From the NCBI GenBank assembly GCA_965153455.1, contig OZ234493.1, forward strand, positions 20,078,213 to 20,142,212: 64,000 nucleotides of DNA, written 5' to 3'. The DNA is from Sphagnum compactum (lineage: Eukaryota; Bryophyta; Sphagnopsida; Sphagnales). The translations under genes were made by a program, and so were the position numbers. This document shows positions 11,149 to 21,389 of this stretch, piece after piece; the first letter of the stretch is position 1, and each line of letters opens with the position of its first letter. The notes under the pieces are model-generated. The model did no database searches. It was not told where the DNA came from and was given only the letters and a program-made list of their open reading frames with translations.

Positions 11149-11289
11149 TTTTTTATAATAAACCAAAGTTGTTTATTAGAATTGTGGACTATGTTGGGTT
11201 TTGATGGCATAAATAAGGAAGCATGCTAGTGGCATTAGTATGGACCAAAAAAGGAAGGAACATTTTAGAAAAGCACAAAATAGGGATGA
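11149..11289. other. Start of element 2 interior; no primer-binding site found
   Basis: A sequence complementary to the 3' end of a plant initiator-Met tRNA (TGGTATCAGAGC type) was looked for just inside the 5' LTR and not seen. The site is decayed, or the primer was another tRNA. Confidence 0.4.
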
Positions 11290-11950
11290 AATATTGATGT
11301 CACGAACAGGAAAACAACAAAATCTGCAAAATTTTCTAAACCAACATGAGAACAAGCGTAGGCCTATTTCCAAATCCAAATTGTGAAACAAAACAAACAA
11401 GAACAAGAACACAACACATGCGAAACAAAAATCCAATGAGATTTTATTACAAAGAAGAAATAAAAACAAAGTAAGGCTATAATAAAAAAAACATACCCAA
11501 AACTAATGTTGAATAGATTAAAGGTAATGGGGCACCTAACTCAAAGAAGTTTTTCAATAAACTTCCAACCTACATGTGGCCCATGTGCACCTATGTGTGG
11601 CCCATGTGTACCTATGTGTGAACTATGAATTAATTAGAAGTGAAATAAAAATGAACTAAATGTTAATTAAAAATGAACTAAGAATTAATTAGAAATGAAA
11701 TGAACAAAATTTTTATTAAGAGTTAATTGAAAGTGAACTGGAAGTTAATTAAAAGTTAACTAAAAGTGAATCAACATTTAATAAAGAATGAACTAAAAAT
11801 TAACTAAAAATGAATTATTAAAACTTAGCTGGAAACTAATTGAAAGTGAACTGAAACTAAACTATGAATTAGGTACAAGTTCACTACAAGTCATGGATGA
11901 ACATTCAAATAAATGAATTCCATAGCATTGACATCCATGACAATTAGTTA
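11290..11950 (+). repeat. Repeat family R, copy A
   Basis: Shares ordered blocks with 31610-32110 (same strand) and 33334-33990 (opposite strand). The blocks are a purine-rich left part with AAATCCAA and AAACATA-like runs, an ACCxxAACTAATGTTGAA block, and a degenerate roughly 22-bp array of GAACTAAAAATTAATTA-type units. A right end with CATGGATGAACATTC and GAATTCCAT-like sequence completes it. It lies between the 5' LTR and gag of element 2 and is probably an insertion. No coding capacity. The class is unknown. Confidence 0.55.
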
Positions 11951-12959
11951 TAAGTGAGTTTGACTTTTCATTCCCCAAATTTCACATTCTACTTAGAAAA
12001 GGAACAATCATTATGTGGTTATAAGGTTCGATGTGGTCAACATAATTAAATTAAATCTAGACAAAACATGAGTAAGGGATCTAGTTATACATGTGTCTCA
12101 TGCTAAAATGTATACAAGAGTTCATGTTTGGTTGAAAATTAGGGATGGAGCTGGAAGCTGGACAACTATCGCTTGCCATCAACATAGATATTGTTTCTAT
12201 GCAATCTTTATTCAACCCTTTGAATATTGAATTGCATGAAAGGGTTGAGGTAGTACTTTGTAAGGGATTTGTGGTTACCTACAACAACTACTTCACCCCA
12301 TCACAAAATGAGGTTTTTTTTCCAAGAATAGATATAAAATGTTTGCTATTGAAAAAAAGGTGGTCCAAATTGAACACTCAAGAGTTGAATCTAAGGCTTT
12401 TGTTTGGAGGTTGGGAAGAAATCATGAGCGAAAATGGCTATCGAATTTTGAACATGAAGAAAAGATGAATTACGAATTATAGCAACTTTCAATCGGATCC
12501 TACACAATGATTAATGATGATCCAAATTAAGATGTTGAATTATACTAAAAAGGAATGATCCTAAAGTTCTATGTTGAATTCTACTAAAGATAATTATGGA
12601 TGGGCAAGCACAAAATAGCTCCATTTTACACAATATTCTTGAACCCTCCATTTTTATTTTTTAATTCCAAATTTTGAAAATGGAAAGCATGGCCCTAGAT
12701 TAAAACACATCTAGATTCCAATATTGGTAGTCACAAAACAACATTACATCAAGTTCTATATACCTAGTATATGGAAAAATGTTTAAAATAGGAAATAGAG
12801 TTATTAGGGTTGAACATTCCAAGACAATGTCCAGAATGTCAAGTTAGAGTCTAAAAAAGGGAAACAAGTGGGTCAAAGAAAATTTGGAAAGCATTGATTT
12901 TGCTATAAGTCTAGATCAAGAGGGAGCTTCTTCTGACCTTTGTGTGTAATAAAGTTGGA
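11951..12959. other. No recognised gene; one 107-codon open frame
   Basis: This is interior sequence of element 2, upstream of gag. The open frame at 12145-12468 (+) has no motif I recognise and no repeat partner in the window. It may be a 5' leader of the retroelement or part of another insertion. Confidence 0.4.
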
Positions 12960-13455
12960 AATTTTATATTATTATGAAATCTAAAAGATACCTTAAAATG
13001 ATAAGCCGTAAGGGCATGGATGAATTATTTCTAGGGTACAAGGAGTTTGAAAACATTCATGATTGAGTTGAGGGATTAAAGATTACAATAGAAGTGAGAG
13101 GCATTGATGAACTAAAGTTGTTCAAAATTGGCATACTCAATTTGAAGGGTAAGTCCAAGGAATGGTTCAAAAAATTGGCTATTATTCCTATTGATTAGCA
13201 AACCATGAAAGGAGCCATGTTGTTAAAATATGGAATAGTGGACTTGAGGAGGAAATCCAAGCTAAATTGGATTCAATCAAACAAGAACCCAAGCAGCGGG
13301 TTCTAACCTATTATGAAAGGATGGAAAAGTTGAAAACAAGGGGGAAGTTGGAAGATGTAAAACAGAAAAGTAGGTTTTTGTCTCGACTTTGTCTTGAAAT
13401 AAAAAAATTGTATGTGATGAGGGACTATGTAAACATGGAGGGAATGTTCACTGTA

Positions 13456-15126
13456 CACTAGAAGAAATCCCCCAAAATGCAACCAATGCATTTGCAACTA
13501 CATGCAGCTAATTGTCATTTGCAACTAACTTTAATTGTTTCTAGAATTATTTTGCACCTTCGACCATTCTTGCAACTATGCTACAACTATATTTGTAACT
13601 AATGATTTCAACTTGCACATTATAATTTTTTTCATCCATGATCACACCCATATGTCCCAATAGTTGCAAATGGAATCAAACTTAGTTGCACTACTAGGGT
13701 GTCAAAATAACCGTTAGTGGTATACATAGGTGTATTGGGAAACTTTTGAAAAGTATGTTTATTTTTGCTAAGTTTTATTAAGGGTATGATGGGGGTATGT
13801 TTCCATTAGTGTATTTATAAAATTGTGTTTAGTTTCTATTTAAGCAAATTCACTACCTACCAACCTATATATGTTTTTTAACTTACCTAACCTAATTTAT
13901 CAATTTATCGACTTATATGTTTACCTACCTTTCGAACCTAGGTTACCTACCTACCTAACATAAATTGTTATTACTTGTTAGCTTACTTATTTATTAATTG
14001 GTTAATATTTTAATTATTTATTTTTAAATTAAAAACCTATTAACAAAAAGTTATAAGTAATAATTTGGTTAATTAGTTATTATTACAGTCATTTATTTTT
14101 GTATAGATGAATTATGAATTTATAGTTTATAGCTAAATGAATTACTTAATTGATTATGATATAAATATTAATTAATAATTATTTTTCTTATTAATAGTTA
14201 ATTATTTTATTTTTACTTTTATTTTAAAATTATTTTAGTTTTTTTTAATTAAAAAAACTTATAAGTAATAATTTGGTTAATTAGTTATTATTTAAATCAT
14301 TTATTTTTGTATATATGATTTATGAATTAATAATCTACAACTAAGTGAATTATTTAATTGATTATTATATAAGTATTAATTAATTATTATTTAGCTTATT
14401 ATATGGTTAGTTACTTACTTATATACTTAACTATATAATTTACAAAATTCGAAAGGAAGACAAAAGATATGAGATAAATTTTTTAATTCCAACTTAGTTT
14501 GCAACTAAATTGCAATTTCAATTTTTATCCCATTTGTTTTGTCTTCCACTTCCCTTTTGAGAACTATATAATGAAAAGGTTTTGTCCTACACTTTCACAT
14601 AAAAAACAAATGTCAATTGGGATGAGCCAAGTAAAAGAACTTAACCCCTTAAAGAGTTTATCCCTTAAGGTTAAGCCCAAAAGAAATTAAAAATATTTAT
14701 GTACCTACCTACTTACTTAGTTCAACCCACCTACCTACCTACCTAATCCCACCTACCAGCCAAAATATTATTTTAAATTTCTTTTGACCAAAATTCATAA
14801 AATGCCACGTGGCATATTAGTATTATGCCATGTGTCACAATCTAAAACCATTAAAAATAGACGATGAGGATCCACCATCTATTTTTAAAACAATTTTTTT
14901 CAAACCTTTTTCATTTGCCACGTGTCATTATTTAACTTGCTAGTCTTTATGGTAATATATGGATGACATACAATAATATATAGATGGTCAAATATTTTGT
15001 TGATCGTTGACTTCATCCACACTTGCAACTTGTCTAATGCAACTAAGCAATTTTTAGTATCAAATATCTTTTGCAACTAGATACAGTTGCAAATGGTTGT
15101 GGTTTTTTTTCAATTTTCTTCTAATG
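13456..15126. mobile_element. Non-autonomous CACTA element C1 (1671 bp) with GTA target duplication
   Basis: The left end is CACTAGAAGAAA and the right end TTTTCTTCTAATG; both are flanked by GTA (13453-13455 and 15127-15129). CACTA-family (En/Spm) DNA transposons have such ends and a 3-bp duplication. The subterminal regions repeat TTGCAACT several times in both orientations, as expected for transposase-binding repeats. The middle holds two (TACC)n-type tracts (13850-13965 and 14698-14760) around an AT-rich core, a TATATAA block at about 14565, and two GCCACGTG-type motifs (14802, 14917). There is no transposase coding sequence. Confidence 0.85.
14480..14660 (+). promoter_or_regulatory. Conserved TATA-containing block of CACTA copy C1
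   Basis: TTTGCAACTAA, then TTTTGTCTTCC, ACTATATAATG (about 14563), ACACTTTCACATAA, CAATTGGGATGAG and AACTTAACC occur in the same order at about 46690-46890 (copy C2) and 53775-53935 (copy C3). Conservation across diverged copies hints at the promoter and leader of the parent transposon. Confidence 0.5.
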
Positions 15127-15480
15127 GTAGGACTTGAAGTGGAGCAGGTGCCAACAAAATTGTGACAAACTCTTTTTGAGCCCTAAAAGGAGGAACAAGA
15201 AGATGGGTTGATGAATGAAACGGTGGTGGAAAACAAGTCAATGTTCTCAATGAGTCACTGATAATGTTTTTCAAAATAGGTCCTACTTCAACCAATAGCT
15301 CTTTAACATGCCAAATATGCAATTCCATGGAACATGTTGCTACTATGTGTTCAACAATTGGAGATTTTAAACCCAAATGTGGTAACTATGGTCTTCTTCA
15401 TAGGATAGAAAATTGAGGTGCTAGGTGTGGATATTGTTTAAGAATGGGTCATACAGAAAACAAGTGTTGAAAAAATGGAA

Positions 15481-16330
15481 AGGATGTTAAAACACCTATG
15501 AACAATTACTACTTGGAAATTATGGTTGATGATGAGACAGCTGCTTTGAAACAGTTGAACAAGTTGTGCAATATTCAACATGACATATTTCTAAGAACTC
15601 AAATGCCGAAGAAAAGATTACCAATAGAAATGCAGGTAGTTGAAGCAAATGTAGTTGATGACCAAACTATAGAGTCAGTGCCAATGGAAACCATGAAGGA
15701 AAGTTCATCTAGGTCAAAAAAATTCACACATTTCATCAAGGGCAAGATTGCATTATCTCCCTATTGAAAAATTATTTCCATTCCTAAGGAGTTGGAGTTT
15801 TTAGAAATCTTGATAAAACTAGCAACAAGGAAGTGAAATGAAAACTTGAAATCAAGTAATATCATTAGAACTAAAGGAACAACAACAATCTACATGATTT
15901 GTAGCAATAAAAGTCACCATAACAAGACATTATATCTTCTTGTGGAAATTAGTAACCATCTAATGGAAGGCTTGGTTGAAGAGGAACCTCCATGTTAATC
16001 ATGGCAACGAGGTTATTTGTGAGCTAAGGGTCATGCACTTGGCCATTGGTACATAATCATACAAAAGTGCTTCAGGTGTACTTACCCAAGCATTGGGGAG
16101 AATAAATGAAACACCTATGAGGGTTGGAAAAAATAATGTTTCATGACATTCATGACACTGACAGTATGACTTTGCTTCTAAAAATTGATTTTTTGATCAA
16201 AATAAAAGTTGTTGATGTTGAAAAAGGGACAATTCACGTCAAACAGGGTCCTGGGAATAACATATAGGTACTACCATTGAACATGGTTAACATGTTACAA
16301 GTGGTAAAGGATAAGGTCCATCCTAGTTAG
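15481..16330 (+). pseudogene. Protease region of element 2, heavily decayed
   Basis: Parallels the protease region of element 1. The open stretch 15498-15767 carries an IMVDDETAALKQLN segment that corresponds to LVDDEEATLAQLN-like sequence in element 1, followed by HFIKGKI. Further on, LLLKIDFLIKIKVVDVEKG (about 16166-16225) corresponds to the LLLGLDFLIKIRTIVDVEKG block there. The DTGAS active-site motif is not preserved: the corresponding region near 15970 contains frame changes. It ends where the reverse-strand frame region begins. Confidence 0.75.
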
Positions 16331-16849
16331 ATGATGCAACAAGACTAGTGATGGAGTTGGGGTTTGACAAATACAGAATCTCTAATCTTATTTTTTGGTC
16401 AAAAATCTGGACTAAAATGCAATAAAACTAATACTAACAAAGTCTCTCCATTTAAATCTAATTAGAATTAGTTTCAAAATTTAAATCCAATAATGAAAAT
16501 ATGATAAAAACACCAAAACAACAAACTCTGACTATGGAAACAAAGCTTTTCCAAAAATCAAAGTTTATTTCTCTCATATTCCATTAAAGCTCCATGTTCT
16601 ACAATGATACAATGGGTTCTCATCTCTTCCTCTTCTTCCAAGATATATCCTCCATTAAAAAAAAAATGTTTTATTCAAATTCAAATGGTGATAAAAACTA
16701 TGTAATCTATCTAATAATTCTTGAAACAATAACTAAGTAAATAGAAATATACTAACTGATAATTATCGTAAATAACTATTCCCTTAACATTACCCACTTG
16801 TGCTCTAAATTACATCCCAAAATCATGGATAAAAAATGTGTTAAGAAAG

Positions 16850-18340
16850 TTAAACATTTTGTTGTTTCTGATATTGTGTTTCAAAAATCTAATCTATCTA
16901 TACATCAATCTACTTTATCTGTTCTATAGTCTGTTCTATTTGTACTTCAGATTGAAGCATTGTTTAATTCTCTCATGTATACAAAGTCTGTTGTAGCTTT
17001 TCTGATGCCTCTATTAACAAATGTACAATTGTTTATTGATAAGTTGTTCTTTGTTCTTGTGACTGCAATTCCATTGTCACTTGTAGTTGTTATTATAACT
17101 GCAGATCTAATGTAATTTGAGTCTGATCCTATTGTTGCAGCTTTGACACAAGCTTAATCTGATCTTGCTGATCCTCCTAAATTATATGTTCCTTAGGTTG
17201 TATTTGCTCCCATATTTTTGTGGCTGTAGATGCATATTCCTGAAAATTAACTTCCAGCAAAACAAATTCTATTTGTTCTAGAATCTGTCCAGCAACCTCC
17301 CTCTCAGGGTTATCCTTTCCTCCTCCAAGGTCTCCTAGCTATTCTACTATTTTTGTGCCTAATGGTCCTACCCTATCTATATCCCCTATGTATTCTTCCT
17401 CATTTGAAGTCTCTAGTTCTAATGACAAAACTAAAGGCCCATACTCAAATTTTGGCATAATAGTTTCCATCTAAAAAATCATGTGTTTGTATAGCCTTTC
17501 ATTCCTCTCATACTTTCTGCAAACCTTCCCAATATCCTTTTGAACAATGTCCTAAACTACATCGCACCATAAGTTTGCATTTTTTTCCTCCATTGATAGT
17601 GCCTTGAGTTGTATTTGAAGCAAAGTATTATGCTTCCTGAATTCACTATTTTTTCCAAAGACAATATCATTATTGAAAGGCTTTTTCTTCTGAGTCTCCT
17701 CCAGAAGTTTGTTTAATTTTTCATTAAAAGCCATCTGCTTTTGCAAATTTCTGTCCATCTGTGCATGCCTATGGTCAGCTTGCTTTTGTATCTCATTCTT
17801 AGCTTGATATGCATCGGCATTGTCCACTCCGAGCTCCTCCACCTCCTTTTGTTGCTTCAAAAAAGTTTCCTCCATGTTTTTGTAGTTTTTCTGAAGTTTG
17901 TTATGCTCTATATTTAGAGTATCCTTCTCTATTTTTAAACCCCAGTAATTGGCATATGTTTCCTTTAAAGTTGCCTGCAAGGAATCCTTTTTTATTCTGA
18001 TGTTTTCCAAATTCTTGCTTTGCTTCGTCATGTTATTGACCTTTTGTTTGGTCGCCCAGAATTCTGCTAATGCCTAACTATTCTCGTTGTTCCTATCTTG
18101 CAACTTTGCTTTGAGTTTCTACTCATTCTCCAAAGCTCATTGCAGATTTTGAACAAATCTATCCTTCTTCTCTATAATCTGCTTGTTCTTGATATCTAGA
18201 TTTGAAAGTTTAAGTAAAATATTTGTCATCTATACATTGTATTCTACTGCTTATTGAAACGTAGTAGCAACTTTTCTATGTTCATCCAATTCTGCTTCCA
18301 TCCCTTGCACAAACCCTGGTGTATGAAACCTAAGAGTCTA
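16850..18340 (-). pseudogene. Antisense coiled-coil reading frame inside element 2
   Basis: On the reverse strand a single frame can be followed for about 1.5 kb with several stops. The longest open part is 159 codons (17552-18031). It is rich in Lys, Glu, Gln and Leu in a heptad-like pattern, for example EVEELGVDNADAYQAKNEIQ, as in a long coiled coil. Downstream in the same frame is an acidic, non-helical part (LVLSLELETSNEEEYIGDID, about 17400). It occupies the place where RT and RNase H should be. I do not recognise the family. It could be an extra antisense ORF of the element, as described for some plant Tat/Ogre-type elements, or part of a separate inserted element. The function is unknown. 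Confidence 0.6.
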
Positions 18341-18369
18341 ATCCTTGGAACTTGTACCTTGCTAACATA

Positions 18370-19160
18370 CACCACTATTCTAAGTGGGTTGCTACAAGGC
18401 CTATAGTTGATCATGAAGCAAAGATGACTTCAAAGTTTTTTGAAGATGAGATAATTTGTTGATTTGGAGTTCCTAAACATGTGTTAACTAACAATGGTGG
18501 TGAATCAATAACAAAATTCAACTAATTGTGTAAAACCTATTGGACAATGTTTTAATTCACTATTCCTTCATGGCCTAGGTGTAATAGTATGACAAAGATA
18601 TTAGTTAAGACTTTAAAACATGGGTTGCCGATATTATCAGCTACTATTATTGAACAATATGTGCCTAATTGGGACAACCATTTACGACAGAGCTTGTTTG
18701 GCATCCAAACAAACATCAAATTTGTTTGGCACATGATATTGACAAGTCACATTCCAAGACAATTTCTTAAATCCATTGGTAAAAGGTTTTGATGAGGATA
18801 ATGATCCTATTGTTTTGGCTAAACAAATGATTGAGAAGGTGATGTTAATTGCCTGAATGCATGGTGTAGTGATAGAGAACGTGGGTTAGGCATAGGTGAA
18901 ACAAAAACGAACTTATGTTTTACAGAGAGGAAGGCAAACATTTATGGGATTCATTGAAGGAATTATGTATGTTAATATCAAGAAATCTGGAAAGAAAAGG
19001 TTTCTGTAATCGAGTTGGGAGGGACCTTCTTGTTTGTGAAATATTTTGATGGAAATGGATCATTGGATGAAGATGAAGGAGGTAGAATATGTGTGATCAA
19101 GGGTAAGGACGAGTAGCTTTTGAATCAACCCAAAAGAGATCTTCAACTATACCATACTAC
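18370..19160 (+). pseudogene. Integrase fragment of element 2
   Basis: Matches the catalytic core and C-terminal part of the element 1 integrase. HHYSKWVATRP (about 18380) corresponds to NHYSKWCETRL, followed by VLTNNGGES where element 1 has ILTDNGSE, so the second catalytic Asp is Asn here. MTKILVKTLKHGLP (about 18590) corresponds to MVERLIKTIKHGLT, so the catalytic Glu is replaced. The stretch 18900-19160 corresponds to the C-terminal EGPC...YKDGKG region. The N-terminal zinc module and first Asp are missing, cut off at the junction with the antisense frame. Dead copy. Confidence 0.8.
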
Positions 19161-19207
19161 ACTTTGAAAGGTGATGACTGAAGGATTGAATCAAAATTAT
19201 TGGGGAG

Positions 19208-20288
19208 TGGTTACATATGTAGCCCATAATTACTTATGGCTATCTTTTGGGGTTTACAATGTGAAAATAAAATTACTTGTAAGCATCTGAGCACCGGAAA
19301 CCAACTTGTAATTTATTTTTTTATCATTTAGTCGAGTTGGATTTGATTTGTGAAGGTGTTTCAAGGATGGTACAAATGATTCAAAAGCAAAGATTTTGGG
19401 ATATGCTTGGTTGTTGTTTTGTTTTTTTTCTTGTGTGGTTGTAGTTGCTTGGGTGATGGAGCAACAAGAGTTGAAGACGAAGATAAGAGGCAGATCATCA
19501 GAAAGCTAAGTACCCAATTCTTCTTTTCTAAGAGTGTGGTTGTGTTGTGGTTGATAGCAATTGGTAGATGTTTTTCAAGAGTTGTGTGTGTGTGTGTGTT
19601 TAATGATGGAATGAATCCCCACATTATGTGTAGATGCAACTTTGTCCACCTCTCATTCTTAAAAGTTTTCCACTATGCATGTGAAAAGGGGAACAAGAGT
19701 TTAGATACAATAGAGTCATAGAAGCATTCAACTAGAGATGATGACAAGCTCTAGAGGATCATGTGATTGATTTAGGTGTGACTCGTCTTGTCTATGTTTG
19801 GTATATGTGGGCTGATTTACTTTGGGAAGGTCGAGTACCTAAGTAAGTGGGAACTTTGAGCATAATACCTATTTTTTAGGAAGGGAATTTTGGGTCATGA
19901 AGATTGATCATAATCTGGCTGTTAATCTTGGGTGTTAGCTTGTTAGTGCCAAGTTCTATTCAATACCATTCATGAGTAAAGTTTTGCAGGTTAGATGGGC
20001 ATTTGGGTTTGAATTGTAACATTTGTTTGTCAAAGGGAACATATCAAAAGATCACAATAGCTTACTTGAGAGGAGAGGAGCTCTGGAGTGTTCTGATCCA
20101 AGTGAATGCCTAAGAGTCTTGATAAGATTTTAGGATTAGGACCTTAGAAACTGATTGTGAGCAGATTATGTTTAACTCACACTCTGAAGTTGTTGGAACT
20201 TGCTGTATTGCAACTGACCACCAGTATGTCGGAATGCATTGAATATAATCCTAACTTGTACTGCCCTCACTTTTTTGGTTACAACCCA
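19208..20288 (+). repeat. 3' LTR of element 2
   Basis: Begins TGGTTACA after the purine-rich ATTGGGGAG and ends near ACAACCCA. It aligns with 9992-11148 through shared blocks, including ATGAATCCCCACATTATGTG. A GTGTGTGTGTGTG run (about 19586-19599) is two repeats longer than in the 5' LTR. The end could be 3 bases further (CCAACA, 20291). Confidence 0.8.
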
Positions 20289-20984
20289 ACAGTTATTTTA
20301 CTCTGGATTTTGTGTTTTACAAACCGGGAAGCTGGGGGGGGGGGAGAAGGGGGTTCTATGATTTTGAAACGTTTCAAAAGACCTGAAACCCAAAGTTATA
20401 AACAGAATCAAGGAACCACTTGCAAACATTCCAATTAACTTCACAGTAGATGTAGAACTGTTAACTTGAAGCTCGGGGTAGTTTGCACAGTTAGACAAAA
20501 CTAGGAAGAAAGTCAAACTACGAAACTGCCATTTGAAAAGTCTAGGGAACAAACCTTCTTAATTCTCCGATCAGCTGATCAGGCCAAGTTACCGCCAATT
20601 GGCATAAAAGGACAATACTGGGGCATCCCTAAGCATGGGTCTAATGAACCAGCAGCACCCACCGGCGCACTTCTGTCCTCTAGAAATTGCTGCAGAGGAT
20701 GGAGTCAGAGGTCTAAGGTTATCGAGGTCTTTGTTGTTGTAGTAGTTGCAAGTATACGATTACGTAAGTAGGCTAATAGTTTATTCTATAAGGCATGGAC
20801 TGCTTGCTCCTCTCTGTTGATGAGGCAGTTTGCCCTCTCCCTCTTTTACTAGACTTGGTGTTTGTGTTTGGGCAGTCCCTGAATCCAGCCCCACAATATG
20901 ATAAATTGGTTGAAAAGTATGATCACCTAAGCGTCCCCCAGTAACTTCACTACCTTGAGCTGGTAGTAGTAAGTCAGCAAAAGC
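20289..20984. other. No gene recognised
   Basis: Non-coding sequence after the 3' LTR, including an 11-G run at 20334-20344. No TIR or LTR match was seen. Confidence 0.5.
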
Positions 20985-21389
20985 CAGTGTTGGGCAGTTG
21001 TCTTTACTTTTCTAAAGAACCTCCTGGCTCCCATTCTAAAAACCTAAAGTAGAATGATTCCAGGTCTGGTTTTTCAAAAAAGTAAATTTTGGTTTTGGTT
21101 CTAGTTTCTGTTCTAAAATATGACCTAATTTGGGGTAACCCATATTGGAATCAACAGTTAACTGCTGGTTAAACTCGGTTTAGCCCCCCATTCTAATCCC
21201 TTTTCCAAAAAATTGTTGTAAAAAAAGATTTGATTCCAGTTCCAGTTTCAGACATAACTGGAACCAAGAACTAGATCCATGTCTGGTTCTTCACAAATAC
21301 AAATTCTGGTTCCAGTTCTGGAACCAGTTCTGGTTCGGTTTGTTGTTAGCTGGAGTTCTGACTCCAAACCCGGTACCTGCCCAACACTT
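20985..21389. mobile_element. hAT-like MITE, copy 1 (405 bp)
   Basis: The ends CAGTGTTGGGCAG and CTGCCCAACACTT are inverted repeats (12 of 13 bases). The 8-base flanks GCAAAAGC and GTAGAAAC agree at 5 of 8, compatible with a decayed 8-bp hAT duplication. The interior is made of TTCTGGTTCC / GGAACCAG-type units and a TTAACTGCTGGTT motif, with no coding sequence. A second copy in the same orientation lies at 28031-28424. Confidence 0.7.

Larger units (their letters stand above)
12960..15480 (+). pseudogene. gag: gag of element 2, split by a CACTA insertion
   Basis: The left half (about 12960-13455) reads as gag with stops. Its part from about 13267 (SIKQEPKQRVLTYYERMEKL) matches the gag start of element 1 (about 92-160). 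The right half (15127-15480) resumes exactly where the CACTA target duplication ends. It includes ECxQ-like leader sequence and a broken zinc knuckle (CGYCLRMGHTENKC at about 15428-15470; compare the third knuckle of element 1). Removing 13456-15126 plus one GTA would bring the halves together in register, so the CACTA entered an already recognisable gag gene. Stops and small shifts on both sides show it is dead. Confidence 0.8.
9992..20288 (+). mobile_element. Ty3/gypsy retrotransposon 2, with both LTRs and nested insertions
   Basis: About 10.3 kb between two diverged LTRs of roughly 1.1 kb. The internal order is gag (12960-13455 and 15127-15480), protease remnant, a reverse-strand coiled-coil frame, integrase remnant, polypurine tract, 3' LTR. 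RT and RNase H are absent. gag is split by a CACTA element, and a copy of repeat family R lies just after the 5' LTR. Many indels and point differences separate the LTRs, so the insertion is old. The flanking 5-bp sequences do not match. Confidence 0.85.
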
